Below, in pieces: positions 17,401-24,314 of a DNA stretch of 33,310 bases (position 1 is its first letter; every line of letters begins with the position of its first letter). The translations under genes were made by a program, and so were the position numbers. The notes beneath the pieces are model-generated. The model made no database searches. It was not told the DNA's origin and saw only the letters and a list, made by a program, of their open reading frames with translations. Source of the stretch: an uncultured Lachnospiraceae bacterium (GTDB taxonomy: Bacteria; Bacillota; Clostridia; Lachnospirales; Lachnospiraceae); contig CAJTYM010000045.1 in NCBI GenBank assembly GCA_910583835.1, positions 1-33,310 on the forward strand. The letters are read 5' to 3'.

Positions 17401-17773
17401 CTACATTGGCAACATTGATGGTAAGGATAGCACTATCCACCTCTTCTGCCTTTACGTTATCCGGGAGTTTAAACTGAATTCCCGCCGCCCGGTTATTACC
17501 ACAAACAGAAGGACCCCCTCCATATGTCGTCCCATTCACTCCCGCACCTTTATTCATATTTCCTGTATCATTATTCTCTGAGGTCGTTATGAATACCAAT
17601 TTACCATTCTTATTCGCATCATTATTTGCACCCGATTCAAACCTCTCCAGTACTAAATTATATTCATTATCTCCCTCCGCCGCCTTTACCGGCGCCAAAG
17701 TGCCTATATTTACTCCCGTTATCACCATCGCGACAGCCAGAAGTATTGATAAAAGCCTTTTCCCTTTCCTCAT
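11438..17773 (-). CDS. Giant secreted modular protein: MucBP-like, LamG, FIVAR and BIG2 domains
   Basis: 2,111-residue secreted protein and the largest gene here. A signal peptide (MRKGKRLLSILLAVAMVITG) precedes an N-terminal region resembling DNRLRE/carbohydrate-binding modules (about 40-245). Two MucBP-like stretches (VTVNYLDKQNNE, VQIKYQDPDGKEW) alternate with BIG-type Ig domains containing EGNEPILP and VGKAPILP. Two LamG/concanavalin domains lie at about 750-975 (YLLAKYTFDG) and 1165-1380 (LAAWYPLDDA). One isolated and six tandem FIVAR-like repeats share an YTxxSWxxxxxAL core (about 1500-1925). Two BIG2 domains with TWKSSNTKWATVNGKG end the protein in lysine-rich sequence. No LPXTG and no glycosidase active site is evident. 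The start at 17773 follows AAGGAG; an ATG at 17794 has no site. Likely a glycan-binding adhesin or an attachment scaffold; the ligand is unknown. Confidence 0.88.
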   Translation of the reverse strand: MRKGKRLLSILLAVAMVITGVNIGTLAPVKAAEGDNEYNLVLERFESGANNDANKNGKLVFITTSENNDTGNMNKGAGVNGTTYGGGPSVCGNNRAAGIQFKLPDNVKAEEVDSAILTINVANVDGCNLNSGWTKAALYETANPTSWTLDGSDANAGNLKDIPSINGYSKDATIWSTENIASNNLGAKTFDVTKAIKNAINTEGLSSIVLRLQTVRGGFKVSGLKTTEDTELQANAPTLKVLTSKKSTVTVNYLDKQNNELKEAKTIELVKVGSPYTYEIADDEKRITTESGTYIYDETSNAAIAEVKEDAAQNVINLTYDKAEPSSVIAPSTIYAIEGNEPILPRQLTANTNIAGVTLPVNVTWDVADKKWAVGDNKVTGTAEGLEGAAANVTATVHIYECDEAVADFATGSENSGKFQQLAKEYGGEFITEFDITSLNTDDSCYSYLSSTDTNIDNAFSKSGPMLQYDKTNRWFISRTGNGTGGADNYPTASDNVEKMMYESGKTYRARMVIDTKADNGNYHIYVTDETGRTVEITKPEGNKYRTYNDGTIRRFFVARKNLAVTNHKISWQSGYATVQIKYQDPDGKEWADFAATTKELPGSSKTIDTAIFTPKSVDGKTYLFDAENSGWDTNNDGTADTAATDSTTIPAAGDTVHYIAQYKASELLGTDEVVEVETLVGKAPILPLTLEAKYEGVEGTIPTEVTWNLEDADLNTETADNAPLEITGTFPGGKTVTAKVHVKHAYLLAKYTFDGDKPAADSTGRHADAVLTNVEQDVDGVDAGSKGVKLKGGKNGSSNVKLPDDLLQLTEADGKKTTQDDFTVSMFINRESNGNSFAMTLHATQVGKSDPQGHLGFINKDSLVDMEYRIGGTTVANLQAKNEEGGNLLTPIGQWSHVAIVTNGSKDTAKLYLDGVLVGTVTGICKPSQLTAQNNYLGRASWPDDDYKATFDDFEVYNGILTEAEIQKIANDRLCSAPVQDIYDNLELSLQSEEAFDKTKITEALNLPTVMETSDGKTVQGLKITWESDNAAIRSDGTVVRPSKGKGNAANITLKAKIQYGSSAMTKTFSGLTVLELDKVSFVEYDEAYANADNRYKSAKKENIYTADSLAAMKTKLDELAQVKETEGTPDENADEVEAAAAELLEVENLLVLKTFQQMDEALAAWYPLDDATDKAKDVSGNGLNGEAAATVTFDRENGATFNGEKALENSIKLPKEALDALKVTDYMTFSFWTNFSENRNLFGIGSNIGGSDKNNGSASKHFYINSTLNAYVTANGWATNAHKGFANVPVSKNEWHHITAVVSGNQLKLYVDKQKVLQGGRDAVDTDILLTEAWNHNEGANRYFYIGNCAYGHNGDADFKGSIKDFRIYNAALAQEQIEGAYSYIDTLPMKYAKDDIMKALGAREEADGTVVLNVTNLNTTDKTLTLPLTSYGDAKVAWTSSDDNVINADTGAAAVPDSKNEPAKTADLTATITIGEGDSQQTAQIIFKCKVYYKNDTDTSALETAIQTLTDKKLKQQDYTQASWTALQTALTNAYAQVDNPDDAQTVATVKSELESAEGNLVNISELRDKIASLTSEMEDLDKDNYTTASLEALQDKLDAANEVLETADATKDAVSAAVGSLPQTAVSVLKECGDKEPLEKAIADAKALAKYQEAYTETTWNELTTALQTAEAELAKKLEDYAPAADELKSVMAALEVKEEHKLEGTAKEELDEKLAEAKEEALESKNYTPQTWGEYKAALNTLEEVLNRANATKDEAEDAAQALEEARAALQPIATQIPDEPEIEEFTTAYGAAVSAAAGMKPEIYSEESWSRYQKALAAMKKISDRLAEENNNVTKAEIETAIAELNAAKEALVIIVDKTALNKAISDCGSLKAADYTSESWNAFQTALNAAKTVAAKADATQQEVNNALATLNAKKTALQKAQSQVITVKVKKIALSADSKNIAAGKKVTVKAAITPADAANKAVTWKSSNTKWATVNGKGVVTTKKAGAGKTVTITATANDGSNIKGTIKIKIMKNAVTKITLKAKAKKVKVGKKVTIKATVKANGKKVNKKLTWKSSNTKWATVNGKGVVTAKKAGAGKTVTITATSTDGTKKSAKVKIKIVK
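11504..11593 (-). repeat. 90-bp near-identical repeat, copy A (last BIG2 domain)
   Basis: Starts GGTCACGG and ends CTTCCAGGT. It matches 11771-11860 with two differences over 90 bases, at a 267-base offset (89 codons, in frame), one per BIG2 domain. Intragenic recombination could delete or duplicate one domain. Confidence 0.9.
11771..11860 (-). repeat. 90-bp near-identical repeat, copy B (penultimate BIG2 domain)
   Basis: Partner of the copy at 11504-11593. It encodes the same WKSSNTKWATVNGKGVVT stretch in the neighbouring BIG2 domain. Confidence 0.9.
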
Positions 17774-18193
17774 TTTTCTTCTCTCCTTTTCCATTACTTT
17801 TTGTTGATTCCACGTTTCCTATCCTTCCAAGAATCCTCCTCCTTTCCGAATTGCCTCATGAATCACCCTTTCCGCCCAATCATGCTGTGAATATTCACGA
17901 AGAATTCTGAAATCTCTCCACTTTGTTATATTACATTTTACTTCCTTTTAGTGTTGATTGCAAGTGTTTTTAGTAAAAATTTACTCGCCTTTTGTTCTTT
18001 TCCTTACACAATTAGCAAGCGGCAAAACACCATACATATAACGCAAAAAGAATCAGCATATGGAAAAATATTCCTTATGCTGATTCTCATCTTACACCCT
18101 AAATTTTTCATACACACGCAAATGGTACATTTACTTTTATCTCATTTCCCTCAAAATGTTTACTAAAATACATCTGCTATATACGCTATCCCC
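17774..18193. other. Intergenic region upstream of the giant surface gene
   Basis: About 420 bases, AT-rich and without a supported gene. It holds the leader of the giant surface gene on the minus strand, including a perfect 12-base palindrome GTGAATATTCAC (17887-17898) that might be an operator, and the Fic-gene terminator at 18045-18085. I could not place a confident -35/-10 pair for the surface gene. Confidence 0.6.
18045..18085 (-). terminator. Terminator downstream of the truncated HTH-Fic gene
   Basis: Arms AATCAGCATA (18051-18060) and TATGCTGATT (18076-18085) are a perfect 10-bp stem; on the minus strand it is followed by CTTTTTGCG. It lies about 110 bases after the Fic stop. Confidence 0.75.
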
Positions 18194-18769
18194 TTATTTA
18201 TGGCTATTTCCGAATGAAACAGACCGGGATTTTTGCTTTACTTTCACAAAAGGTATAAAGGAATCCTTTGTACTTTGCTTCAAAATGCGGTGGAGTTCCT
18301 TGATGATATCCTCGGTAAGCGGTTCTTCCGCCATATCAATACAAAAGTCAATGGCCCGAAAATGATTGACAGTTTCGATAATGTCATCAACAGGAATACC
18401 TTCTCCGATATCTATTGTGTTTGTTTCAAAAATCAGCCTAGTCTGATCTTCGCTGAGCTTGCTGCCTTCTATGTGATTGGAATTATAGGTCATCCGTACT
18501 TGAAGTTCGTGGTACAGACCTCCAGGCATACGGATATTTTTTTCATCTCTAAGCGTTTGAAGCAAACTGTTATCCGAAATGTTCTGACATAGCTCATCTG
18601 CAGAACAACCGAGAAAAACAGCCATTTTTTCAAGAACACAATCTGCAATTTTCTCTCCCCGCCCAATTTTTGCCACTGTACGTGAGGAAATGCCAAGTTC
18701 CTTAGCCAGTGCAGTTTTCGTCAGACCTTTTTCATTCAATTTTTGCAGCAGATTGGAATATGAAATCAC
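18194..18769 (-). CDS. HTH-Fic protein truncated before the catalytic motif
   Basis: About 191 residues. The first 60 form an XRE-type helix-turn-helix (LTKTALAKELGISSRTVAKIGRGE). The rest matches the N-terminal part of Fic (AMP-transferase) proteins: a GLYHELQVRMTYNSNHIEG segment that carries the inhibitory motif [S/T]xxxE[G/N] (SNHIEG), then VNHFRAIDFCID and ELHRILKQSTKDSF. The protein then ends in unrelated residues. The catalytic HxFx[D/E]GNGR loop is missing, and neither other frame nor downstream DNA restores it, so this looks like a 3'-deleted remnant or, less likely, a regulator/antitoxin-like module. GTG at 18769 has AAGGTGG 6 bases upstream; GTG at 18778 is the alternative start. 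An intact promoter and terminator argue that it is still expressed. Confidence 0.7.
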   Translation of the reverse strand: MISYSNLLQKLNEKGLTKTALAKELGISSRTVAKIGRGEKIADCVLEKMAVFLGCSADELCQNISDNSLLQTLRDEKNIRMPGGLYHELQVRMTYNSNHIEGSKLSEDQTRLIFETNTIDIGEGIPVDDIIETVNHFRAIDFCIDMAEEPLTEDIIKELHRILKQSTKDSFIPFVKVKQKSRSVSFGNSHK

Positions 18770-18793
18770 GGCGTCCACCTTCTTTCTTTACTT

Positions 18794-18846
18794 ATTATAT
18801 CCTAAAAGACTAAAAAGTAAAGGTTCTTTTGTGGAAAAGTAAAGGT
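18794..18846 (-). promoter_or_regulatory. Promoter and direct-repeat operator of the HTH-Fic gene
   Basis: Minus-strand TATAAT (18794-18799) lies 16 bases from TTTACT (18816-18821). Two perfect direct repeats AAAAGTAAAGGT (plus-strand reading) at 18813-18824 and 18835-18846 start exactly 22 bases apart, two helical turns, with one overlapping the -35 box. They suggest autoregulation by the helix-turn-helix domain. Confidence 0.6.
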
Positions 18847-18912
18847 AAAGACAGTCAAATATTCTGTAAAGTATTATGCTTAAATGACAATGGAAATAGG
18901 TTAGTTTTCTCC

Positions 18913-19674
18913 CTATCTCTCTCCCTTAATTCCCAGGCATTCCTGCAAAAGCGACTCTGCAAACACCTTCCTTCCATCCATCTCCCGGACTGTAAAATCT
19001 ACGGCAAAAACCTCTGCAAACCCATGCGGCGCAAGCCCTACGTCCGCTTCCTCAAGCATGGAAATGTCAAATTCGCTGTCACCTGCCGCAACCACAAAGT
19101 CTGCATGGATATATTCGCGGAATCTCCGGACGGCTTTTCCCTTGTTTAAAGCCCTGGGAACAACATACACTTTCTCCCCATTATGGAACACGTCAACCAG
19201 TTCAGTATTTAAGGCAGCTCGCAAATCTTCCACTACACGCTGCGGCTCCCCGCATTTTGTGAACACAAACAGCCTTTCTATGAACCGCAGTTCAAATTTC
19301 CTGCGGGAATCCTCCTCCAGCAAGCAGAGCGCTTTCTGCAGTTCTGATTCACTTTGGCCTATCAGCCTAAGCGATGCCTGATACCAGGCTTCATCCCTCT
19401 TGCCGTCAGCCAGGAGGATGCCTCCATTGCAGACCAGGGCATAGGGAAATGGTCCTACGCCCAAATCAATCCTCCGATACTGCTCTATCGACCTTGTGGA
19501 GGTTGGGACAACCAGCATCTCCTTTCTCACCTGCTGCAGAAGTCCATATGTCCTTTCCGTGATAAAGGACACTTCCCTCCCCTGGTAAAGCTCCACATTT
19601 CTCTTAGCAGGACCAATGTCATGCTTATACGAATAAATTATCGTATTATCCAAATCCGTATGTAATACAACCAT
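18913..19674 (-). CDS. HAD superfamily phosphatase of the Ter cluster
   Basis: 253-residue haloacid dehalogenase-like hydrolase. Motif I is HTDLDNT (nucleophile Asp7, acid Asp9), motif II lies in VVPTSTRS, motif III is a lysine in ALNKGKAV (about 178), and motif IV is AAGDSEFD (198-203). A C2-type cap sits between motifs II and III. HAD proteins of this kind accompany Ter stress operons, where they are predicted to dephosphorylate a nucleotide-like intermediate; this is family inference. The start at 19674 follows GAGGTAGGAAG; the longer frame from 19725 would run through a terminator-like hairpin and is rejected. It is last after the calcium ATPase. Confidence 0.85.
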   Translation of the reverse strand: MVVLHTDLDNTIIYSYKHDIGPAKRNVELYQGREVSFITERTYGLLQQVRKEMLVVPTSTRSIEQYRRIDLGVGPFPYALVCNGGILLADGKRDEAWYQASLRLIGQSESELQKALCLLEEDSRRKFELRFIERLFVFTKCGEPQRVVEDLRAALNTELVDVFHNGEKVYVVPRALNKGKAVRRFREYIHADFVVAAGDSEFDISMLEEADVGLAPHGFAEVFAVDFTVREMDGRKVFAESLLQECLGIKGER

Positions 19675-19679
19675 CTTCC

Positions 19680-19719
19680 TACCTCTAAAAAGGGCTGCCC
19701 AGTCATGCGGCAGCCCTTT
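19680..19719 (-). terminator. Strong hairpin between the calcium ATPase and HAD genes
   Basis: AAAGGGCTGCC (19689-19699) and GGCAGCCCTTT (19709-19719) form a perfect 11-bp stem with a 9-base loop, followed on the minus strand by TTTTTAGAGG. The T-run merges into the HAD ribosome site, so it may be a partial terminator that lowers HAD expression relative to the upstream operon. Confidence 0.8.
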
Positions 19720-19742
19720 CTGCAATCCTTTTGCAATGCGTT

Positions 19743-22379
19743 CTATTTTTTTGATACGATTGCCTTACGGATAAGGTCAACCGGAATAATCAGCAATGCC
19801 AGCGCCATGGATACAAGCAGCGCTTTCAGGCTTAATACCGTAGTGCCGAATACCTCTCCACCAATCTGGATGATAATGGTCTGCATGATAAAGATGGCTC
19901 CCATTACCAGCACAAAGTTCTTGTTCTCACTGATATGCTCAAAAAGGTTAAACCTCTCTGACCTGGTGTTTAAGCTGTTAAAGATAATGGAATAAATGAA
20001 AAAGGCGAACATAAATGTCTTCTCATACAATTCAGGATTGGCACAGCCTGCGGGCGTCACAAAATCAGTGATTCCCCCTATATTTTCCAGAATCAGGATA
20101 GAGCCTAAGGTGATAAATATGGAACTCGTCCCGATAGCTGACTTAATATACCCGGTAAGGATATTGTCAGTACGCAGCGCGGGCTTGTCCTTCATATACC
20201 GGTTAAGGATTGGCTCACCGCCGAATGCCATCGCTGCCAGGGTATCCATAATCAGGTTAATCCACAGAATCTGCACGATGGAGAACGGCTCTGTCCACCC
20301 CAGTATTGGGGCAATGATGTTCATCAGCAAGGTGCTGATATTTACGGTAAGCTGGAAAATCAGGAACTTGCCGACGGACTTCGCCATCGTCCGGCTGTTA
20401 AGCACACAGTCCTTGATGGAGGTAAGGCTGTTGTTCAAAATTACAACATCGCCTGCTTCCTGCGCTACGGCAGTACCGTCCCCCATGGCAAAGCCGATAT
20501 CCGCCTGTTTCAATGCCGGGGCATCGTTTACGCCGTCACCGGTCATACCGCAGACATTCTCAAGCTGCTGGGAAATAGATACCAGACGCTTTTTGTCCAG
20601 AGGTTTCGCCCTGCTGACCACACGAAGGTGCGGAAGCTTCTTCTTCAATTCCTCGTCAGACATCTCCTCCAGTTCCTCATGCGTCAATACGACGTCATTC
20701 TGCTCATCTCTGAGGATTCCTGCTTCTTTGGCAATGGCAACGGCCGTTTCCTCCGCATCGCCGGTAACCATTACCACCTGGATGCCTGCGCTGTTCAATA
20801 TCTCTACCGTCTCCACGGCATCAGTCCTGACATTATCGCGTAAGCAGAGGACTGCCATCAATATCGTCTTCCCCTCGGCAATCTTAGCTACCGACAGAAG
20901 CTTCATGGTCCTCTTTGCCTGTGCAACCATCTGCTCTTCCACAGCCTTCTTGTCAGAAGCAGTAAACTCTTTCACTTCCCCATCCGGCAGCATATAATGG
21001 GTTACCTGGTCGATGATGTTCTCGGTGGCACCTTTCCATAATACCGTTTTGTCCTTAAGCGTTACTGTTGCGCACTTCTTCTCCGAATCGAAACCGCTGA
21101 TATCCTGCACTTTATCCTGATTGCCTTTTGCCGCATCATATCCGTGATCCAAGGCATAGGTGAGCAGCGCACGGTCCATGTTATTGCTGCCAATCGCTTT
21201 CCCTTCCGATACCTTGGCAAGGTTATTGAGCGTAATGGCATCCATAAATTCACTGCTGTTGATGGAATCGGTAAGATTGCCCGCGCCGGTGATGAATTCC
21301 ACCAGCGAGAGGTTGCCCTGGGTAATCGTTCCGGTCTTATCGCTGAACAGTACATTCATATATGCGGAATCCGAAAATGCCGCCTTATGGCTCACAAGGA
21401 TGTTCTTCTTGTACATAGACTCCGTATTCATGGACTGCACAAGGCTGTTCATCATCGGAAGCCCCTCCGGCACTGCCATGATGACAATGGAAGCCATCAG
21501 CATCACAGCCTCAGCGACAAGCAGCAGTACGGTCACCACGGTTACTGCCTCATTTGCCCGAAACAGCGAGAGCGCTACATGCAGAATGCCAGCAACCGCC
21601 GCTGCAGTTACTCCTAACTTGCCAATCCCGGCTGCCACAACCTCAAGCTTCAGGCTGGAGGTGTCTTTGCGCTCATCTTCCTCATTATCCTCGGTCAGCG
21701 CTTTATTAATCTTACCAAGCTCGGAATCATCACCGATAACGGTCGCTACCAGATATCCTTCCCCGGAAGTTACGACAGAACCCATAAACACTTTGCTTGC
21801 AGACGCATAATCTGTAGAGTCCGCTTCCTCCATATTAACAGCTGCCGTCTTGTCTTCATCCCTCGACTCACCATTCAATGCCGCCTGGGACACTTTGATA
21901 TGGCCGTCAAATATAAGACCGTCGACGGGAACTTTATCTCCCGCCTGCACCAGGACAGTGTCTCCTTTGACAATTTCACTTGTAAGGATATTGATCAGCT
22001 TGCCATTGCGCATAACCTTAGCATATGTCTTGCTGTACTCTTCCTGCAAAGCCTCGCTTCTGGAACTGTTGCGGTATTCAGACAGCGTACTGAATCCGGT
22101 CGCCAAGCCAATTGCCAGAATGATACTGATAATCTCCACAACATCATTCTCACCAGCCATCGCCGGCACAAACATGCCCAGCACGGCAAGCGCAATCTTC
22201 AGCACCAACGCTGCACACAAAACCTTAATCCAAATGTCGTTAAACGCGCCGATGAACATAGACCACAGAGATTCCGCTTCCCTTTTGGCAAGTTCGTTAG
22301 TCCCATGCTCCTGTCTGCTCTTGTCTGCCTGAGAATCAGACAGACCTCTCATCAGCGTTTCTTTGTCCATATTATTCAT
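19743..22379 (-). CDS. PMCA-type (P-IIB) calcium-transporting P-type ATPase
   Basis: 878-residue P-type ATPase, likely pumping calcium out of the cytoplasm. It has an N-terminal cation ATPase domain, an actuator ALNGES (167-172), M4 PEGLP (304-308), the phosphorylated Asp347 in SDKTGTITQG, KGATE in the nucleotide domain, MVTGD and the hinge TGDGVNDAPALKQAD. M5 QLTVNISTLL and M6 NLIMDTLAAMAFGGEP match plasma-membrane calcium ATPases more than SERCA. There is no regulatory calmodulin tail. It follows the third terD by 34 bases on the same strand, a known Ter association that fits the calcium-binding TerD proteins. The start at 22379 has AGGAGG about 13 bases upstream, a long spacing. Confidence 0.93.
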   Translation of the reverse strand: MNNMDKETLMRGLSDSQADKSRQEHGTNELAKREAESLWSMFIGAFNDIWIKVLCAALVLKIALAVLGMFVPAMAGENDVVEIISIILAIGLATGFSTLSEYRNSSRSEALQEEYSKTYAKVMRNGKLINILTSEIVKGDTVLVQAGDKVPVDGLIFDGHIKVSQAALNGESRDEDKTAAVNMEEADSTDYASASKVFMGSVVTSGEGYLVATVIGDDSELGKINKALTEDNEEDERKDTSSLKLEVVAAGIGKLGVTAAAVAGILHVALSLFRANEAVTVVTVLLLVAEAVMLMASIVIMAVPEGLPMMNSLVQSMNTESMYKKNILVSHKAAFSDSAYMNVLFSDKTGTITQGNLSLVEFITGAGNLTDSINSSEFMDAITLNNLAKVSEGKAIGSNNMDRALLTYALDHGYDAAKGNQDKVQDISGFDSEKKCATVTLKDKTVLWKGATENIIDQVTHYMLPDGEVKEFTASDKKAVEEQMVAQAKRTMKLLSVAKIAEGKTILMAVLCLRDNVRTDAVETVEILNSAGIQVVMVTGDAEETAVAIAKEAGILRDEQNDVVLTHEELEEMSDEELKKKLPHLRVVSRAKPLDKKRLVSISQQLENVCGMTGDGVNDAPALKQADIGFAMGDGTAVAQEAGDVVILNNSLTSIKDCVLNSRTMAKSVGKFLIFQLTVNISTLLMNIIAPILGWTEPFSIVQILWINLIMDTLAAMAFGGEPILNRYMKDKPALRTDNILTGYIKSAIGTSSIFITLGSILILENIGGITDFVTPAGCANPELYEKTFMFAFFIYSIIFNSLNTRSERFNLFEHISENKNFVLVMGAIFIMQTIIIQIGGEVFGTTVLSLKALLVSMALALLIIPVDLIRKAIVSKK

Positions 22380-22413
22380 TATAGATAAATGACCTCCTCA
22401 AGATGTGTAAAAC

Positions 22414-23016
22414 TTACATATATCTTCTGCTGAGTTCACCCAGCCCCGGGTCGTTCGTCCCCTGGCCGACTGCGCTGAACTTCCATTCTCCGTTATGCCT
22501 GTATACCTCGCCGAAAATCATTGCCGTCATCCCGGAATAATTTTCCGTTAAATTATACCTGCACATCTCATTGTTATTTCTTGCGTCCACCAGCCGGATA
22601 AACGCATTCTGAATCATCCCAAAATGCTGATTCCTCTTAACTGCCTCATAAATGTTGACCACAATGACAATCCTGTCATATTCCTGGGGCACCCGCGACA
22701 AATCAATGATAATCTGCTCATCGTCCCCTTCCCCGGCTCCAGTAAGGTTATCGCCTTGATGGACAACCGTTCCCGACGGATGCTTGAGATTGCCAAAATA
22801 CACTAAGTCCTCTTTGTATTCCAACTTGCCATTCCTGAGCATGATGGCGGAAGCATCGCAGTCAATTTCTGCCGGCGCGGAAGAAAACATGTTTTTCAAA
22901 AAACCGCCGGAAGGCTTCTGCACCTCATCCCAGCCAAGCCCGACAATCACTTTCGCCAGCCCGGCATTATCTTTGGACAGGCTGACCTTCTGGCCTTTCT
23001 GTAAACTAATAGACAT
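22414..23016 (-). CDS. terD: TerD family protein, divergent paralogue
   Basis: 200-residue TerD-domain protein (MSISLQKGQKVSLSK, VIVGLGWDE, GDNLTGAGEGDDEQI). It differs from its two neighbours: the first calcium-ligand cluster DFDLD is replaced by EIDCD (50-54), preceded by an insert of about 10 residues (KPSGGFLKNMFSSA), and the C-terminus ends GLGELSRRYM instead of the GGLAALCG/N motif. Size and order match YceC of the Bacillus yceCDE set. Start after AGGAGGGTAACAG; the gap to the preceding terD is 11 bases. TerD proteins bind calcium and take part in stress resistance to tellurite, phage and some colicins; a distinct binding specificity is inferred here. Confidence 0.93.
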   Translation of the reverse strand: MSISLQKGQKVSLSKDNAGLAKVIVGLGWDEVQKPSGGFLKNMFSSAPAEIDCDASAIMLRNGKLEYKEDLVYFGNLKHPSGTVVHQGDNLTGAGEGDDEQIIIDLSRVPQEYDRIVIVVNIYEAVKRNQHFGMIQNAFIRLVDARNNNEMCRYNLTENYSGMTAMIFGEVYRHNGEWKFSAVGQGTNDPGLGELSRRYM

Positions 23017-23027
23017 CTGTTACCCTC

Positions 23028-23609
23028 CTATTCTACCTCAACACCGTAGTTTGCGCACAGAGCTGCCAAACCACCCTGGTAACCGCTTCCGATGGCATTG
23101 AATTTCCATTCATCGCCATTCTTATATAGTTCTCCAAATACTGCAGCCGTTTCAATAGAGAAATCCTCTCCTAAATCATACCGCAATAGTTCCTCGCCTG
23201 TAGCCTCATTGTAAATACGGACAAATGCATTATTCACCTGCCCGAAATTCTGCCGTCTCGCCTCTGCCTCATAGATAGTCACCGTAAAGGCAATCTTCGT
23301 GATATTTGCCGGTACTTTGGAGAGGTCTATCTTAATCTGCTCATCGTCTCCATCGCCCACGCCCGTAAGATTGTCTCCCTGATGCTGTACGCTGCCGGAG
23401 GCATGCGTCAGGTTGCCGAAAAACACAAAATCCTTGGAATCCGCTACTTTACCGGAATCTGTGAGCAAAAATGCTGCTGCATCCAAGTCAAAATCCCCGC
23501 CGGTATCAAATGCATTCACATCCCATCCCAAACCGACAACCACCTTGGACAGTCCCGGATTTCCTTTGGTCAGGCTGACCTTCTGGCCTTTCTGTAAATT
23601 TACTGGCAT
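23028..23609 (-). CDS. terD: TerD family calcium-binding stress protein
   Basis: 193-residue TerD protein. It has MPVNLQKGQKVSLTKGNPGL at the N-terminus, calcium ligands in GGDFDLDAAAF (about 37-47) and GDNLTGVGDGDDEQI (78-92), and the ending YQGGLAALCANYGVEVE. All ligand positions are intact. It is strongly similar to the following paralogue at 23623, an apparent duplication. AGGAGGTGACGGATT lies upstream of the start; spacing to neighbours is 11 and 13 bases, so it is co-transcribed with them. The role is stress response (tellurite, acid or envelope stress in various Firmicutes); the exact stress here is unknown. Confidence 0.96.
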   Translation of the reverse strand: MPVNLQKGQKVSLTKGNPGLSKVVVGLGWDVNAFDTGGDFDLDAAAFLLTDSGKVADSKDFVFFGNLTHASGSVQHQGDNLTGVGDGDDEQIKIDLSKVPANITKIAFTVTIYEAEARRQNFGQVNNAFVRIYNEATGEELLRYDLGEDFSIETAAVFGELYKNGDEWKFNAIGSGYQGGLAALCANYGVEVE

Positions 23610-23622
23610 AATCCGTCACCTC

Positions 23623-24204
23623 CTATGCTACTTCAATTCCATAGTGTCCGCATAAAGCTGCCAAACCACCCTGGAAACCGCTGCCAATTGCATTAAACTT
23701 CCACTCGCCATTATGCCGGTAAAGCTCCCCGACCACCACCGCAGTCTCAATGGAAAAATCTTCCCCAAGGTCATAGCGAATCAGCTCCGTATTGTTAGAT
23801 TCATCGACCAGCCGGATAAACGCATTGCTGACCTGACCAAAATTCTGCCGCCTTGTCTCCGCCTCATAGATTGTAACCGTGAAAGCAATCTTCTCGACAT
23901 TGGCAGGAACTTTTGTAAGGTCCACCTCTATCTGCTCGTCATCTCCCTCGCCTTCGCCCGTGAGGTTGTCGCCCTGATGGTTAACAGCCCCGCTTGTATG
24001 GGTGAGGTTGCCGTAGAACACAAATTCTTTATCTGTTGGGCATTTGCCGTCAGCGCCCAGCATGAACGCTGCCGCATCCAGGTCGAAATCTGCTCCTGAA
24101 TCAAATGCGTTTACATCCCATCCAAGCCCGACCATAATGTTCTTAAGCCCTGGATTACCCTTTGTTAAGTCTACTTTCTGTCCCTTTGATAAGTTAATTG
24201 GCAT
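23623..24204 (-). CDS. terD: TerD family calcium-binding stress protein, first paralogue
   Basis: 193-residue TerD protein, the first of three in tandem. It has MPINLSKGQKVDLTKGNPGL, GADFDLDAAAF (Asp39, Asp41, Asp43), GDNLTGEGEGDDEQI (Asp79, Asp88, Asp89) and a C-terminal GFQGGLAALCGHYGIEVA. The calcium-site acids are all present. AGGAGGTAACAAT lies directly upstream of the start. A 110-base gap separates it from telA and contains small hairpins (GGATACAGTATCC; ACAGAA/TTCTGT on the minus strand), so an internal promoter or attenuator is possible, but I could not place one. Confidence 0.96.
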   Translation of the reverse strand: MPINLSKGQKVDLTKGNPGLKNIMVGLGWDVNAFDSGADFDLDAAAFMLGADGKCPTDKEFVFYGNLTHTSGAVNHQGDNLTGEGEGDDEQIEVDLTKVPANVEKIAFTVTIYEAETRRQNFGQVSNAFIRLVDESNNTELIRYDLGEDFSIETAVVVGELYRHNGEWKFNAIGSGFQGGLAALCGHYGIEVA

Positions 24205-24314
24205 ATTGTTACCTCCTAGTAATATATTTTAAAACAATGGTGTTGCTTACCTAATAAGTAAATGCGGATACGGATACTGTATCCCCAGAATATACAGAAA
24301 AACTTCTGTACCGC

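Noticed and set aside
17887..17898. GTGAATATTCAC palindrome as an operator
   Set aside because: Too short and unsupported by a recognisable promoter or neighbouring regulator to list as a site of its own.
19996..20997. 333-residue plus-strand frame
   Set aside because: Lies wholly antisense to the conserved P-type ATPase gene and shows no family resemblance.
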